A stretch of 64,000 nucleotides of DNA from Marinisporobacter balticus (GTDB taxonomy: Bacteria > Bacillota > Clostridia > Peptostreptococcales > Thermotaleaceae): assembly GCF_004345705.1 (NCBI RefSeq), contig NZ_SLWV01000004.1, forward strand, positions 124,001 through 188,000, given 5' to 3'. This document shows, one piece after another, positions 1-8,135 of the stretch. Under the pieces are notes generated by a model that did no database searches, was not told the origin of the DNA, and was given only the letters and a program-made list of their open reading frames with translations. The position numbers and the translations under genes were made by a program. The stretch's first letter is position 1, and each line of letters begins with the position of its first letter.

Positions 1-285
1 GAAATTTCTGGAATGGAAGGATGCACGACAACGGTTAAGCTATCTGAAGACAAAATATCCATGAAAAGATTTGGTGTATTAAAATCAGAAATTGTATTTG
101 AGAAGGGGAAAAGAACCGTTACAAATTATCCTACACCTTATGGCGTTATGGATATGGAAGTGTTGACAAAGGATATGGGCTATACCATTACAGATGCAAA
201 TAAAGGGAATGTGTCTATAGAGTATTTTGTGAGTTTACAAGGAATGGCAGAAAGTACAAATAAGTTAAATATAATGATTATGTAA
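1..285 (+). CDS. DUF1934 (YwiB-like) beta-barrel protein, 5' end missing
   Basis: The frame is open from the first base (EISG then MEGCTTT), so the ATG at 13 is almost certainly internal and the real start lies left of the window. The visible part has the MEG-TTT, RFG, FEKGKR and TPYG-MDMEV signatures that I associate with DUF1934, a small beta-barrel protein of unknown function. In Firmicutes this gene normally sits directly before argS, and here an ArgS-like gene follows after 12 bp. Only about 94 residues are visible of an expected ~140. The family call is good; the role is unknown. Confidence 0.8.
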   Translation, partial: EISGMEGCTTTVKLSEDKISMKRFGVLKSEIVFEKGKRTVTNYPTPYGVMDMEVLTKDMGYTITDANKGNVSIEYFVSLQGMAESTNKLNIMIM

Positions 286-297
286 GAGAGATGAAGC

Positions 298-1068
298 GTG
301 ATGCAAGATATAAGACAAAAAATAAAAAAGAGCATAAAAGAAATACTATTATTTCTTTTTCAATATGAAATGCCTATAGAATCTATCCAAGTAGAATCAA
401 CGAAGAAAGAAGAACACGGAGATTATACCACCAATATAGCATTGTATATGTCTAAAATATGCAAAGAAAAACCTATGGATTTAGGAAAGAAAATCTTAAA
501 TGAGATGGAGAAGAAAGAAAATATCTTTAAAAAAATAGAGATTGTAAATCCGGGATTCATTAACTTTTTTTTAGAAGCCGATGGGTGGGGGACACTTTTA
601 AACTTTAAGGATGACGATGAAGCAACGTTAAATAAAATACATTTGAAGAAATTACTTAAAGGATATAACATTAAAAGTAAATTAACATTAAATGAAATAG
701 AATCCGCACAATATGTACATAGTAGAATCTGTTCTATTATTAAAATATTTGAAGAAGAAGGTATCTCTGTACAAGGATCACAAGATACAATGAATTATGA
801 AGTAGACCATTTTGAAAAAAGGATGATAAAAAAAATAATAGATTATCCTTGTGTAATAAAACAAGCAATCGCATGTGAAAAACCAGATGAAATGATCACG
901 TATATGTTAGAACTGAGTGGACTTTTTTATCAATTTCACGAAAGAACATTTTTTAGAAAGCTTGACAAAAATAGGTTATCTGTTACGCTAAATATAATAG
1001 ATCATATAAGAATCATGATCAAGGAAATACTAAATAATGTTGAAATAGATGCACCTAATAAAATGTGA
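298..1068 (+). CDS. ArgS-like protein with N-terminal and DALR domains but no catalytic domain
   Basis: This protein of 255-256 residues matches the two ends of arginyl-tRNA synthetase. Residues ~20-95 resemble the Arg-tRNA-synthetase N-terminal domain (GDYTTNIAL, NPGFINFFL). Residues ~135-256 resemble the DALR anticodon-binding domain (AQYVHSRICSI near its start, DAPNKM at its end). The Rossmann catalytic core with its HIGH and KMSKS motifs, about 300 residues in a full ArgS, is absent. The reading frame is intact. It sits directly after DUF1934, where argS normally lies. It cannot charge tRNA by itself; RNA binding or regulation is inference. Start may be GTG 298 or ATG 301; the GAGAG site at 286-290 fits either. 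Confidence 0.75.
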   Translation: MMQDIRQKIKKSIKEILLFLFQYEMPIESIQVESTKKEEHGDYTTNIALYMSKICKEKPMDLGKKILNEMEKKENIFKKIEIVNPGFINFFLEADGWGTLLNFKDDDEATLNKIHLKKLLKGYNIKSKLTLNEIESAQYVHSRICSIIKIFEEEGISVQGSQDTMNYEVDHFEKRMIKKIIDYPCVIKQAIACEKPDEMITYMLELSGLFYQFHERTFFRKLDKNRLSVTLNIIDHIRIMIKEILNNVEIDAPNKM

Positions 1069-1099
1069 AAAATAAAGCAGCGAAAGCTGCCTTTATTTT
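1069..1099 (+). terminator. Intrinsic terminator after the ArgS-like gene
   Basis: GCAGC-GAAA-GCTGC stem extended by AAAATAAA on the left and CTTTATTTT on the right. It starts at the stop codon of the preceding gene and could work on both strands. Confidence 0.85.
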
Positions 1100-1104
1100 C
1101 AATT

Positions 1105-1126
1105 AAGTGACAAGAATTCGGCACTT
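1105..1126. promoter_or_regulatory. Probable activator-binding palindrome, copy 1
   Basis: AAGTG..CACTT arms frame a 22-bp imperfect palindrome. Its reverse complement (begins AAGTGCCGAATT) matches the element at 2575-2596 in 16 of 22 positions. It lies ~60 bp upstream of the sigma-54 activator start, so autoregulation is plausible. Binding is inferred. Confidence 0.5.
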
Positions 1127-1187
1127 ACTGATGAAAATCTGGCATTGGATGGTGATGGGAATGGATTTAATTTTTTCAAAGGAGAAT

Positions 1188-2570
1188 ATGGAAAAAATTT
1201 TAGATCATGTAGAAGAAGGCATCGAGATGATTGATGCAAGAGGACGTATTATTTATCTCAACAAAGCAGCTACAGAGTATGAAGATATTAGAAGGGAGGA
1301 AGCAATAGGAAAATATATGTTAGATATATATCCTTCTTTAGCGCCAGAAACAAGTACATTATTGAGAGCTATACAAAAGGGGATACCAACATTTGATATA
1401 CAGCAAACCTTCTTAAACTATAAGGGCAAGAAAATTACTACGATTAACTCATCTTTTCCAATAAAAGTGAAACAAAAAATTATTGGCGCCATTGAAATAT
1501 CCAAAAATATTACAGATGTAAAGGAATTATCAGAAAAAGTAGTAGCCCTTCAAGAACAATTATTAAGTAAGGGGAAAAATCGAAAGAAAAAGGATGAAGG
1601 AGACAGCGCAAAATATACATTTTTTGATATTGTTGGAAAAAGCAAAGAGATCACAAAAGTAAAAGGATTAGCAATGAAAGCAGCACAAACATCTTCTCCT
1701 GTATTGATTTATGGAGAAACAGGGACTGGAAAAGAATTGTTTGTACATGCGATGCATACTGCTAGCACGAGAAGAAATAAACCTTTTATTGCGCAAAATT
1801 GTGGCGCATTGCCAGGTACTTTGCTAGAAAGTATATTGTTTGGAACCATAAAGGGAAGCTTTACAGGAGCAGATAATAGAGCAGGATTATTTGAATTAGC
1901 AAATAGCGGTACATTATTTTTAGATGAAATTAATTCAATGCCGCTAGAATTGCAGGTAAAGTTATTAAGAGTGCTTCAAGATGGTACGATTAGAAGGGTA
2001 GGAGATAGTAAAACAAGGAAAGTAGATGTAAGAATTGTAGCTGCTAGTAATGAAGAGCCTTTTGTTGCTGTGGAAAATAAACGCCTCAGAAGAGACCTTT
2101 ATTATCGTTTAAACGTTGTAGGATTAAGACTTCCAGAACTTAAAGAAAGAAGTGGAGATATGCCGATTTTGGTTAAATATTTTGTTGATCGATTTAACAA
2201 TCAACTCAATAAAACGGTGAAAAAGGTATCGGATGAAGTTGTTGAAATATTTGAAAACTATGATTGGCCTGGAAATGTACGAGAATTAGAGCATATTATT
2301 GAAGGGGCGATGAACTTAATGGATGGAGAGGAGATTACTGTTGATTGTTTGCCTATGCATTTTGAAAAATATAATAGAAAGAATTTAGAAAAAACAATGG
2401 ATATAAAAAATGTCCCTTTAAAGACAGCGCTGCAGAATCTTGAAATAGAAATGATTCGAAAAACGCTGAAAGAATGGAATGGAAACATTAGCCATGCAGC
2501 AGAGGGTCTAGAAATACCGAGGCAAACCCTACAATATAAAATCAAGAAGTACAAAATAAAGAGAGAATAA
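1188..2570 (+). CDS. Sigma-54-dependent transcriptional activator (PAS, AAA+, Fis-type HTH)
   Basis: An enhancer-binding protein that uses ATP hydrolysis to open sigma-54 RNA polymerase promoters. Residues ~1-110 form a PAS sensor domain. The AAA+ domain has Walker A GETGTGKE at ~176-183, GSFTGA at ~223-228 (a variant of GAFTGA, the sigma-54 contact loop) and Walker B TLFLDE. A Fis-type helix-turn-helix occupies the last ~45 residues. I start at ATG 1188 because AAAGGAG sits 5-8 bp upstream; the longer GTG-1107 frame runs through the palindrome at 1105-1126. Position, neighbouring palindromes and the -24/-12 promoter at 2733 mark it as the likely regulator of the lysine-fermentation operon. 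The PAS ligand is unknown. Confidence 0.9.
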   Translation: MEKILDHVEEGIEMIDARGRIIYLNKAATEYEDIRREEAIGKYMLDIYPSLAPETSTLLRAIQKGIPTFDIQQTFLNYKGKKITTINSSFPIKVKQKIIGAIEISKNITDVKELSEKVVALQEQLLSKGKNRKKKDEGDSAKYTFFDIVGKSKEITKVKGLAMKAAQTSSPVLIYGETGTGKELFVHAMHTASTRRNKPFIAQNCGALPGTLLESILFGTIKGSFTGADNRAGLFELANSGTLFLDEINSMPLELQVKLLRVLQDGTIRRVGDSKTRKVDVRIVAASNEEPFVAVENKRLRRDLYYRLNVVGLRLPELKERSGDMPILVKYFVDRFNNQLNKTVKKVSDEVVEIFENYDWPGNVRELEHIIEGAMNLMDGEEITVDCLPMHFEKYNRKNLEKTMDIKNVPLKTALQNLEIEMIRKTLKEWNGNISHAAEGLEIPRQTLQYKIKKYKIKRE

Positions 2571-2574
2571 AAGT

Positions 2575-2596
2575 AAGTGCCGGAAATTTGGCATTT
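2575..2596. promoter_or_regulatory. Probable activator-binding palindrome, copy 2 (UAS)
   Basis: A 22-bp inverted repeat, AAGTGCC..GGCATTT, resembling the element at 1105-1126. It ends 136 bp before the -24 box at 2733, a normal distance for an enhancer-binding site of a sigma-54 activator. Function is inferred from position and repetition. Confidence 0.6.
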
Positions 2597-2732
2597 AAAA
2601 ATAAAAAGATCTCTGATTTGCGATAAATTCGAGAAAACCTTTTCCAATCTATAAAATTAAGAAAGTCATGAATGTAAGCTATATAGTGGTTTTCATTTTT
2701 TTTATGTTTTCTTGTTAAATATAAAACAACTT

Positions 2733-2748
2733 TGGCACGATGATTGCT
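2733..2748 (+). promoter_or_regulatory. Sigma-54 (-24/-12) promoter of the lysine operon
   Basis: TGGCACG-N4-TTGCT matches the sigma-54 consensus, with ten bases between the invariant GG (2734-2735) and GC (2746-2747). It lies ~70 bp before the kdd start codon and downstream of the activator gene. Confidence 0.9.
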
Positions 2749-2816
2749 TTATATGTTAGCGATGAATAAATAGTGAAAAAATAAAAATGATATAAAAATA
2801 TGAGGAGGAATTAGAG

Positions 2817-3854
2817 ATGAAAAAAGGATGTCCTTACGGAACACACAGAGTAATAGAGCCAAAAGGAGCATTACCACAACCAGCAAAAAAAATAGACAAC
2901 ACAATGGAGCTTTACGACAATGAAATTTTAATTGATGTACAAACTTTGAATATTGATTCAGCAAGCTTTACACAAATCAAGAGTCAAGCAGATGGCGATG
3001 TAGAAAAAATTAAAGAGATTATGTTAAACATTATTGCTGAAAGAGGAAAGCATCAAAACCCTGTGACAGGTTCAGGTGGTATGCTAATCGGAACGATTGA
3101 AAAAATAGGACCTGCACTTGAAGGAAAAATTGATCTTAAAGTAGGAGATAAAATTGCTACATTAGTATCTCTTTCATTGACACCACTTAGAATAGATGAA
3201 ATATTAGCAGTAAGAAAAAATATTGATCAAGTAGATATTAAAGGAAAAGCAATATTATTCGAATCAGGAATCTATGCAGTCCTTCCAGATGATATTCCAG
3301 AAAATCTTGCACTTTCGGCATTAGATGTAGCAGGGGCACCAGCGCAAACTGCAAAATTAGTAAAACCAGGAGATACGGTGCTAATTATCGGAGGAGCAGG
3401 TAAATCAGGTATGTTATGTTGCTACGAAGCAAAGAGAAGAGCAGGGGTTACAGGCAAAGTAATCTGTGCAGGACGTAGCCAAAAAAGCTTAGACAATGCA
3501 AGAAGAGCCAATGTAGCAGATATATATGTAAGCATTGATGCAACAAAGCCTGTTGAAGTAATGGAAAAAATAAAAGAACTTACAAACGGAGAAATGGCTG
3601 ATGTAACAATCAATAACGTAAATATTCCTGATACTGAAATGACAAGTGTTTTGGCTACAAAAAATGATGGGGTAATCTATTTCTTCAGTATGGCAACAAG
3701 CTTTACAAAAGCTGCATTAGGTGCAGAAGGTGTCGGTTCTGATGTTGCAATGATCGTTGGAAATGGTTATACAAGAGGACATGCAGAAATAACGCTTCAA
3801 ATCATGAGAGAAAGCAAAGAATTAAGAGAAATTTACGAAGAACTATACGCATAA
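2817..3854 (+). CDS. kdd: L-erythro-3,5-diaminohexanoate dehydrogenase
   Basis: NAD-dependent oxidative deamination of 3,5-diaminohexanoate to 3-keto-5-aminohexanoate in anaerobic lysine fermentation. The 345-residue length fits the family. A Rossmann-type nucleotide-binding stretch (VLIIGGAGKSG) lies at ~188-198 within a medium-chain-dehydrogenase-like fold; the N-terminus (KKGCPYGTHRV) is typical of the Kdd group. GAGGAGG lies upstream of the ATG. It is the first gene after the sigma-54 promoter and precedes kamA, which supports the assignment over a generic zinc-type dehydrogenase. Confidence 0.9.
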   Translation: MKKGCPYGTHRVIEPKGALPQPAKKIDNTMELYDNEILIDVQTLNIDSASFTQIKSQADGDVEKIKEIMLNIIAERGKHQNPVTGSGGMLIGTIEKIGPALEGKIDLKVGDKIATLVSLSLTPLRIDEILAVRKNIDQVDIKGKAILFESGIYAVLPDDIPENLALSALDVAGAPAQTAKLVKPGDTVLIIGGAGKSGMLCCYEAKRRAGVTGKVICAGRSQKSLDNARRANVADIYVSIDATKPVEVMEKIKELTNGEMADVTINNVNIPDTEMTSVLATKNDGVIYFFSMATSFTKAALGAEGVGSDVAMIVGNGYTRGHAEITLQIMRESKELREIYEELYA

Positions 3855-3914
3855 TAAGTAAGGTTTTGTAGGTATTCTAAAAATACAGTATAATAGCTAT
3901 GTACATATAAATAA

Positions 3915-3971
3915 GGGATAATCAAAAAAATAAATGGCTTTGTTGGATCATTCACTTATTTTGATTATCCC
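3915..3971 (+). promoter_or_regulatory. Long inverted repeat between kdd and kamA
   Basis: Perfect 13-bp arms (GGGATAATCAAAA and its complement) around a 31-nt loop. No T-run follows, so it is not a classical terminator. It may be an mRNA processing or stability element that sets kdd versus kamA expression; this is inference. Confidence 0.5.
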
Positions 3972-4013
3972 TAAAATGATTTTGAGAAATTAATCATAAG
4001 GGGGTTTTATAGT

Positions 4014-5267
4014 ATGAGAAATTACAAAGAGATTGAATTATGGAAAGATATTACACAAGACCAATGGGATGATTGGCATTGGCAAGTAAGAAATAGAATT
4101 ACTACTGTAGAGGATCTGAAAAAAGTTATTAACATTACAGACGACGAAGAAGAAGGAATCAGAGAATCATTAAAAACATTAAGAATGAGTATTACACCAT
4201 ATTATGCATCATTAATGGATCCAAATGATCCGGAATGTCCTGTAAGAAAGCAAGCAGTACCGACAATCCTTGAAACACATAAATCAGATGCAGACATGGA
4301 AGACCCACTTCATGAAGATGGGGATTCTCCAGTTCCTGGACTTACACACAGATATCCAGATAGAGCACTTATTTTAATTACAGATCAATGTGCAATGTAT
4401 TGTCGTCACTGTACAAGAAGAAGATTCGCAGGACAAAATGATGATGCAATGCCTATGGAAAGAATTGATAAGGCGATAGAATACATTAGAAATACACCTG
4501 GGGTAAGGGACGTATTATTATCAGGCGGAGATTGTTTGTTAGTTAGTGATGAGACATTAGAATACATCATCAAGAAATTAAGAGAAATTCCACATGTTGA
4601 AATCGTAAGATTAGGATCAAGAACACCTGTTGTATTACCACAAAGAATTACACCAGAACTTGTGAATATGTTAAAAAAATACCATCCAATTTGGTTAAAT
4701 ACACACTTTAATCACTCAAAAGAAGTAACACCTATAGCAGCAAAAGCCTGTGCGTTACTTGCAGATGCGGGTGTACCACTAGGAAATCAATCTGTACTTT
4801 TAAGAGGCGTTAATGACTGTGTGCATGTAATGAGAAAATTAATGCATGATCTTGTTAAAATGAGAGTAAGACCTTACTATATCTATCAATGTGATCTTTC
4901 AATGGGTATTGAGCACTTTAGAACACCTGTATCTAAAGGAATAGAGATTATCGAAGCATTAAGAGGACATACTTCAGGATATGCAGTACCAACATTTGTT
5001 GTAGATGCACCTGGTGGTGGTGGAAAAACACCTGTAATGCCTCAATATGTCATTACACAATCACCAAAGAGAGTGGTACTTAGAAACTTTGAAGGTGTTA
5101 TCACAACTTATACTGAGCCTGAGCCATATAAAGAAGCGTGCAATTGCCCAGTATGTAAAGCCGAAAGAGCGCACAAAATTACTGGTGTAGGAGGATTGTT
5201 ACAAGGAAATCAAGTAGCACTTGAGCCAGTAGATCTTGAAAGAAGAGAAAGAGGACATCACGAGTAA
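4014..5267 (+). CDS. kamA: L-lysine 2,3-aminomutase
   Basis: A radical SAM, PLP-dependent enzyme that converts L-lysine to L-beta-lysine, the first step of lysine fermentation. The CxxxCxxC cluster for the [4Fe-4S]-SAM centre is at C126, C130 and C133 (CAMYCRHC). The PLP-binding lysine lies in the PGGGGK motif near residue 338. A C-terminal cysteine pair (CNCPVC) fits the zinc site seen in this family. At 417 residues it is full length. AAGGGGG lies upstream of the ATG. Neighbouring kdd and kamDE confirm the catabolic role rather than a beta-lysine osmolyte role. Confidence 0.95.
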   Translation: MRNYKEIELWKDITQDQWDDWHWQVRNRITTVEDLKKVINITDDEEEGIRESLKTLRMSITPYYASLMDPNDPECPVRKQAVPTILETHKSDADMEDPLHEDGDSPVPGLTHRYPDRALILITDQCAMYCRHCTRRRFAGQNDDAMPMERIDKAIEYIRNTPGVRDVLLSGGDCLLVSDETLEYIIKKLREIPHVEIVRLGSRTPVVLPQRITPELVNMLKKYHPIWLNTHFNHSKEVTPIAAKACALLADAGVPLGNQSVLLRGVNDCVHVMRKLMHDLVKMRVRPYYIYQCDLSMGIEHFRTPVSKGIEIIEALRGHTSGYAVPTFVVDAPGGGGKTPVMPQYVITQSPKRVVLRNFEGVITTYTEPEPYKEACNCPVCKAERAHKITGVGGLLQGNQVALEPVDLERRERGHHE

Positions 5268-5296
5268 CAGCTAATGTTTTCAAGGGGGAAGACTGC

Positions 5297-6331
5297 ATGC
5301 AGTTAATGGATATGATACAAAATCGCCATAAAGTCATTTCTATTGTGGGAATGGCAAAGAATGCTGGAAAAACAGTAACACTCAATCGCGTTATTGATGA
5401 AGCCATGGAAAGAAATATTCGAATAGGGATTACCTCCACAGGAAGAGATGGAGAAAATCAAGATCTCGTCACAAATACAGAAAAACCTATGATTTATGTA
5501 GATGAGGGAACACTCATTGCAACGACCGAGGGAACCCTTAAATATACAGAAGCGAAGCTAGAAATCTTAGAAGTAACAAATGTGAATACTTCTATGGGAA
5601 GAATTATTATTGTTCAAGCAAAAACTTCTGGATATGTACAGATTGCAGGGCCCAATACAAATCGTGAAATTAAAAGTGTATGTGACAAACTTTTAACATA
5701 TGGAGCAAAGTTAGTAATTGTAGATGGTGCGATTGATCGTATTTCGTCTGCTTCTCCATCCGTAACGGAGGCTACGATATTGGCTACGGGAGCAGTAATC
5801 AGTCGCGACATGAATAAGGTTATAGAAAAGACGATGCACCAGATACAATTGTTTTCTTTGCCAAAAGTAGAAGATGACGAGATTCGAAATCTATCAGGGA
5901 TGATTATTGATGAGAAAGGCTATGCGATGATTGGTGAGGAAAATGATGTAACATCCCTTTCTATTCAAACAGCGCTAAATAGTGGAGAAATTATTGGAAG
6001 AGCCATAAAGGACGATACAAGATATGTGGTCATTGGAGGATCTTTGGTAACCAATACACTAAAATCGATCATGTGTAGCACAAGAAAATACAAAGAAGTC
6101 ATCTTTGTTGTAAAAGATGCGACAAGAATATTTATTTCATCAAAGGATTGGATGTTTTTTAAAAAAGCTGGCATTCAGATTTATGTGGTAGATAAAATTG
6201 AACCATTAGCAGTTACAGTCAACCCCTATGCACCACAAGGTTACTACTATCAACCAGAAGAATTTTTACAAAAAATGAAACAATTTTTAGGTTCAATCCC
6301 TGTTTTTGATGTTGTGTTAGGTGGTGAATAA
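5297..6331 (+). CDS. kamB: P-loop protein of the lysine operon (KamB-like)
   Basis: A 344-residue protein with a Walker-A type loop, GMAKNAGKT, at ~18-26, in an otherwise unfamiliar sequence. Proteins called KamB occur beside lysine or ornithine aminomutase genes in amino-acid fermenters, with no proven function that I know of. It starts 29 bp after kamA and ends 2 bp before the MutS-like gene, so the two are probably translated together. ATP- or GTP-dependent maintenance of the adenosylcobalamin aminomutase is a reasonable guess, not shown by the sequence. The symbol rests on context. Confidence 0.65.
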   Translation: MQLMDMIQNRHKVISIVGMAKNAGKTVTLNRVIDEAMERNIRIGITSTGRDGENQDLVTNTEKPMIYVDEGTLIATTEGTLKYTEAKLEILEVTNVNTSMGRIIIVQAKTSGYVQIAGPNTNREIKSVCDKLLTYGAKLVIVDGAIDRISSASPSVTEATILATGAVISRDMNKVIEKTMHQIQLFSLPKVEDDEIRNLSGMIIDEKGYAMIGEENDVTSLSIQTALNSGEIIGRAIKDDTRYVVIGGSLVTNTLKSIMCSTRKYKEVIFVVKDATRIFISSKDWMFFKKAGIQIYVVDKIEPLAVTVNPYAPQGYYYQPEEFLQKMKQFLGSIPVFDVVLGGE

Positions 6332-6333
6332 AT

Positions 6334-7956
6334 ATGTTTCTATCCGATCGTGTATTTAAAAATCTAGAACTTGATTATATTTTCTCTCGGATTACGGTAT
6401 ATACGCCTTTCGGAGAGCAATGTAAAAAAGAGATGAAGCCCTTTTTACAAGAGAACAAAGAAGCGCTTTTAGAAGAATATGAGCGGATTGAAAAAGTAGC
6501 CATGCTGATTAAAAAGCATAGATATACTTTAGTAGAAATGCGTAATATCTTTAAACATATTAAGGATTTAAGAGGTTCTTTTAAAAGGATAGAAGAGAAT
6601 GAAGTATTAAGTACTGTGGAATTGTTTGAAATAAAAAGTTTTCTATTTTTACTTTCAAAGCTTGATGAAATCGTCACGAAGTTAAAGTGGAACGTGCCAA
6701 AAGATTTAAAAATCATGCCTATGCCCAGGTTGACAGATCTATTAGATCCGGAAAAAAATGGTGTCAATACTTTCTATATATATGATGCTTATTCTGAAAA
6801 ACTACAAAAATTAAGAAAGCAAATGAAAGATATTGAAAGCCATATAAAGCGTTCCCAAAAAAACTTGAGAGAAGATTTAGAAAAAGCGTTGAATGTGAAG
6901 ATAAGACCAAATGGTGAAATTTCAGCAAATAAAAGTGATGTGCATAAGATTAAAGAACTCGAGAAATGCCCTGGACTTATGTATAGTTCAGAAACCTATA
7001 TGAATATCACTTTTAAGGTGAAGTTAGATGAAAGCATGGATGAAAAATTCAAACAATTAAACGAATTAAAACTTCAAGAAGAAGAAGAAGAATTTACTGT
7101 AAGAAAGGCCTTAACAGAGTGGATTAAAAAGCAAATAGTGGGGATTTATGACAATGTAAGAGCCATTGGAAAGCTTGATTTGCTCGTTGCTAAAGGGTAT
7201 CTTGCGGTAGGTATAGAGGGTGTAAAACCAAAAGTTTTAGATGAAGAAAACCTTACGATTGTAGATGGAAGACATGTTAAAGTATCTGACACGCTTCGAA
7301 AACAGGGAAAAATATTTACACCTATTTCTGTAAACTTAAGAAAAGGGGTAACTTGTATTACAGGCGCTAATATGGGAGGAAAGACAATATCTCTTAAATT
7401 AATTGGCGTATTAAGTGCTATGGCACAATTTGGACTTTTTGTTCCAGCGAAGGAAATGACTTTTTCATTAAAGGATTATATCTTTTTCTCTTTAGGTGAT
7501 TTACAGTCAACAGATATGGGACTTAGTACATTTGGTGCAGAAATATTAGAGATTAAAAAAATTATTGAAAGATCAAGTGAATTAGGACTGATCTTAATAG
7601 ACGAATTGGCAAGAGGAACAAATCCAGCAGAAGGATATGCCATATCAAAAGCACTGATTCATTTTTTAAAAAATAAAAAGAATATTACAGTGATTACTTC
7701 TCATTTTGATGGTTTGACAGATGATGAAGGGGTGTATCATCTTCAGGTAAAAGGCCTTGATGGCATCGATTACGAAAACTTGAAAAAAGAAATAGAATCG
7801 GTTTGTCAAATAGGGATAGAAATCGTACACAAATATATGGACTATCGATTGATTGAAGTAAAAAATAGAAATAAAGTGCCACGAGATGCAATTAATATTG
7901 CAAGATTGATGGGACTACAAGAAGAATTGTTAAAAGAAGCAGAAAGCTATCTGTAA
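6334..7956 (+). CDS. kamC: MutS-like ATPase of the lysine operon (KamC-like)
   Basis: A 540-residue protein whose C-terminal third is a MutS-family ABC ATPase: Walker A TGANMGGKT at ~343-351, signature-like STFGAE, Walker B LILIDE and an ITSH switch histidine. The middle is helical and lever-like, as in the MutS core. The N-terminal mismatch-binding domain of true MutS is missing, so classical mismatch repair is unlikely. It starts 2 bp after the kamB-like gene. Such MutS relatives occur in lysine and ornithine aminomutase clusters; a chaperone or reactivation role for KamDE is inference. Confidence 0.7.
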   Translation: MFLSDRVFKNLELDYIFSRITVYTPFGEQCKKEMKPFLQENKEALLEEYERIEKVAMLIKKHRYTLVEMRNIFKHIKDLRGSFKRIEENEVLSTVELFEIKSFLFLLSKLDEIVTKLKWNVPKDLKIMPMPRLTDLLDPEKNGVNTFYIYDAYSEKLQKLRKQMKDIESHIKRSQKNLREDLEKALNVKIRPNGEISANKSDVHKIKELEKCPGLMYSSETYMNITFKVKLDESMDEKFKQLNELKLQEEEEEFTVRKALTEWIKKQIVGIYDNVRAIGKLDLLVAKGYLAVGIEGVKPKVLDEENLTIVDGRHVKVSDTLRKQGKIFTPISVNLRKGVTCITGANMGGKTISLKLIGVLSAMAQFGLFVPAKEMTFSLKDYIFFSLGDLQSTDMGLSTFGAEILEIKKIIERSSELGLILIDELARGTNPAEGYAISKALIHFLKNKKNITVITSHFDGLTDDEGVYHLQVKGLDGIDYENLKKEIESVCQIGIEIVHKYMDYRLIEVKNRNKVPRDAINIARLMGLQEELLKEAESYL

Positions 7957-7960
7957 AATG

Positions 7961-8054
7961 GTTAACGGTTAGCCGTTAGCATTTGTCCAACATAGATGAT
8001 AATGTCTAAAGTTAGCGCTTTATTAGGGGTAACTGCTAATGGCTAACTGCTAAC
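7961..8054. repeat. Inverted repeat built from GTTAGC units before kamD
   Basis: Arms at 7961-7980 and 8035-8054 are complementary at 17 of 20 positions and consist of GTTA(G/A)C-type hexamers. A further GTTAGC lies in the spacer. It could form a long hairpin between kamC and kamD. Origin as a small dispersed element is possible. Confidence 0.5.
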
Positions 8055-8058
8055 TTTT

Positions 8059-8119
8059 GAGCAACGGAAATTTCGTTAATGATCTGAGTAGCTACGATAG
8101 TTGCATGCGAATCTTTTAT
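8059..8119 (+). ncRNA. Repeated leader-like element, copy A (before kamD)
   Basis: Shares the blocks GAGCAAC-GAAATTTC and GAGTAGCT-C-ATAG-GCATGCGAAT-TTTTAT with 58779-58860. Both copies end just before a Shine-Dalgarno site and start codon. A possible stem at 8091-8104 (GCTAC/GTTGC) has a covarying pair relative to copy B (A-U here, G-C there) but also one mismatch. It may be a structured 5' leader or a dispersed repeat; I cannot name a known family. Confidence 0.45.
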
Positions 8120-8135
8120 AAAGGGAGGAAAAATA

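Noticed and set aside
1107..1187. Upstream extension of the sigma-54 activator from GTG 1107
   Set aside because: No ribosome site, the sequence is part of a palindrome, and the PAS domain starts well from ATG 1188 with AAAGGAG in front.
2258..2647. 129-codon minus-strand frame opposite the activator C-terminus
   Set aside because: Antisense of a clear HTH/AAA+ coding region, with no ribosome site and no family resemblance.
8059..8135. Cobalamin or lysine riboswitch before kamD
   Set aside because: The conserved B12-box and lysine-box sequences are absent, and the element also occurs before a deaminase gene unrelated to B12 or lysine.
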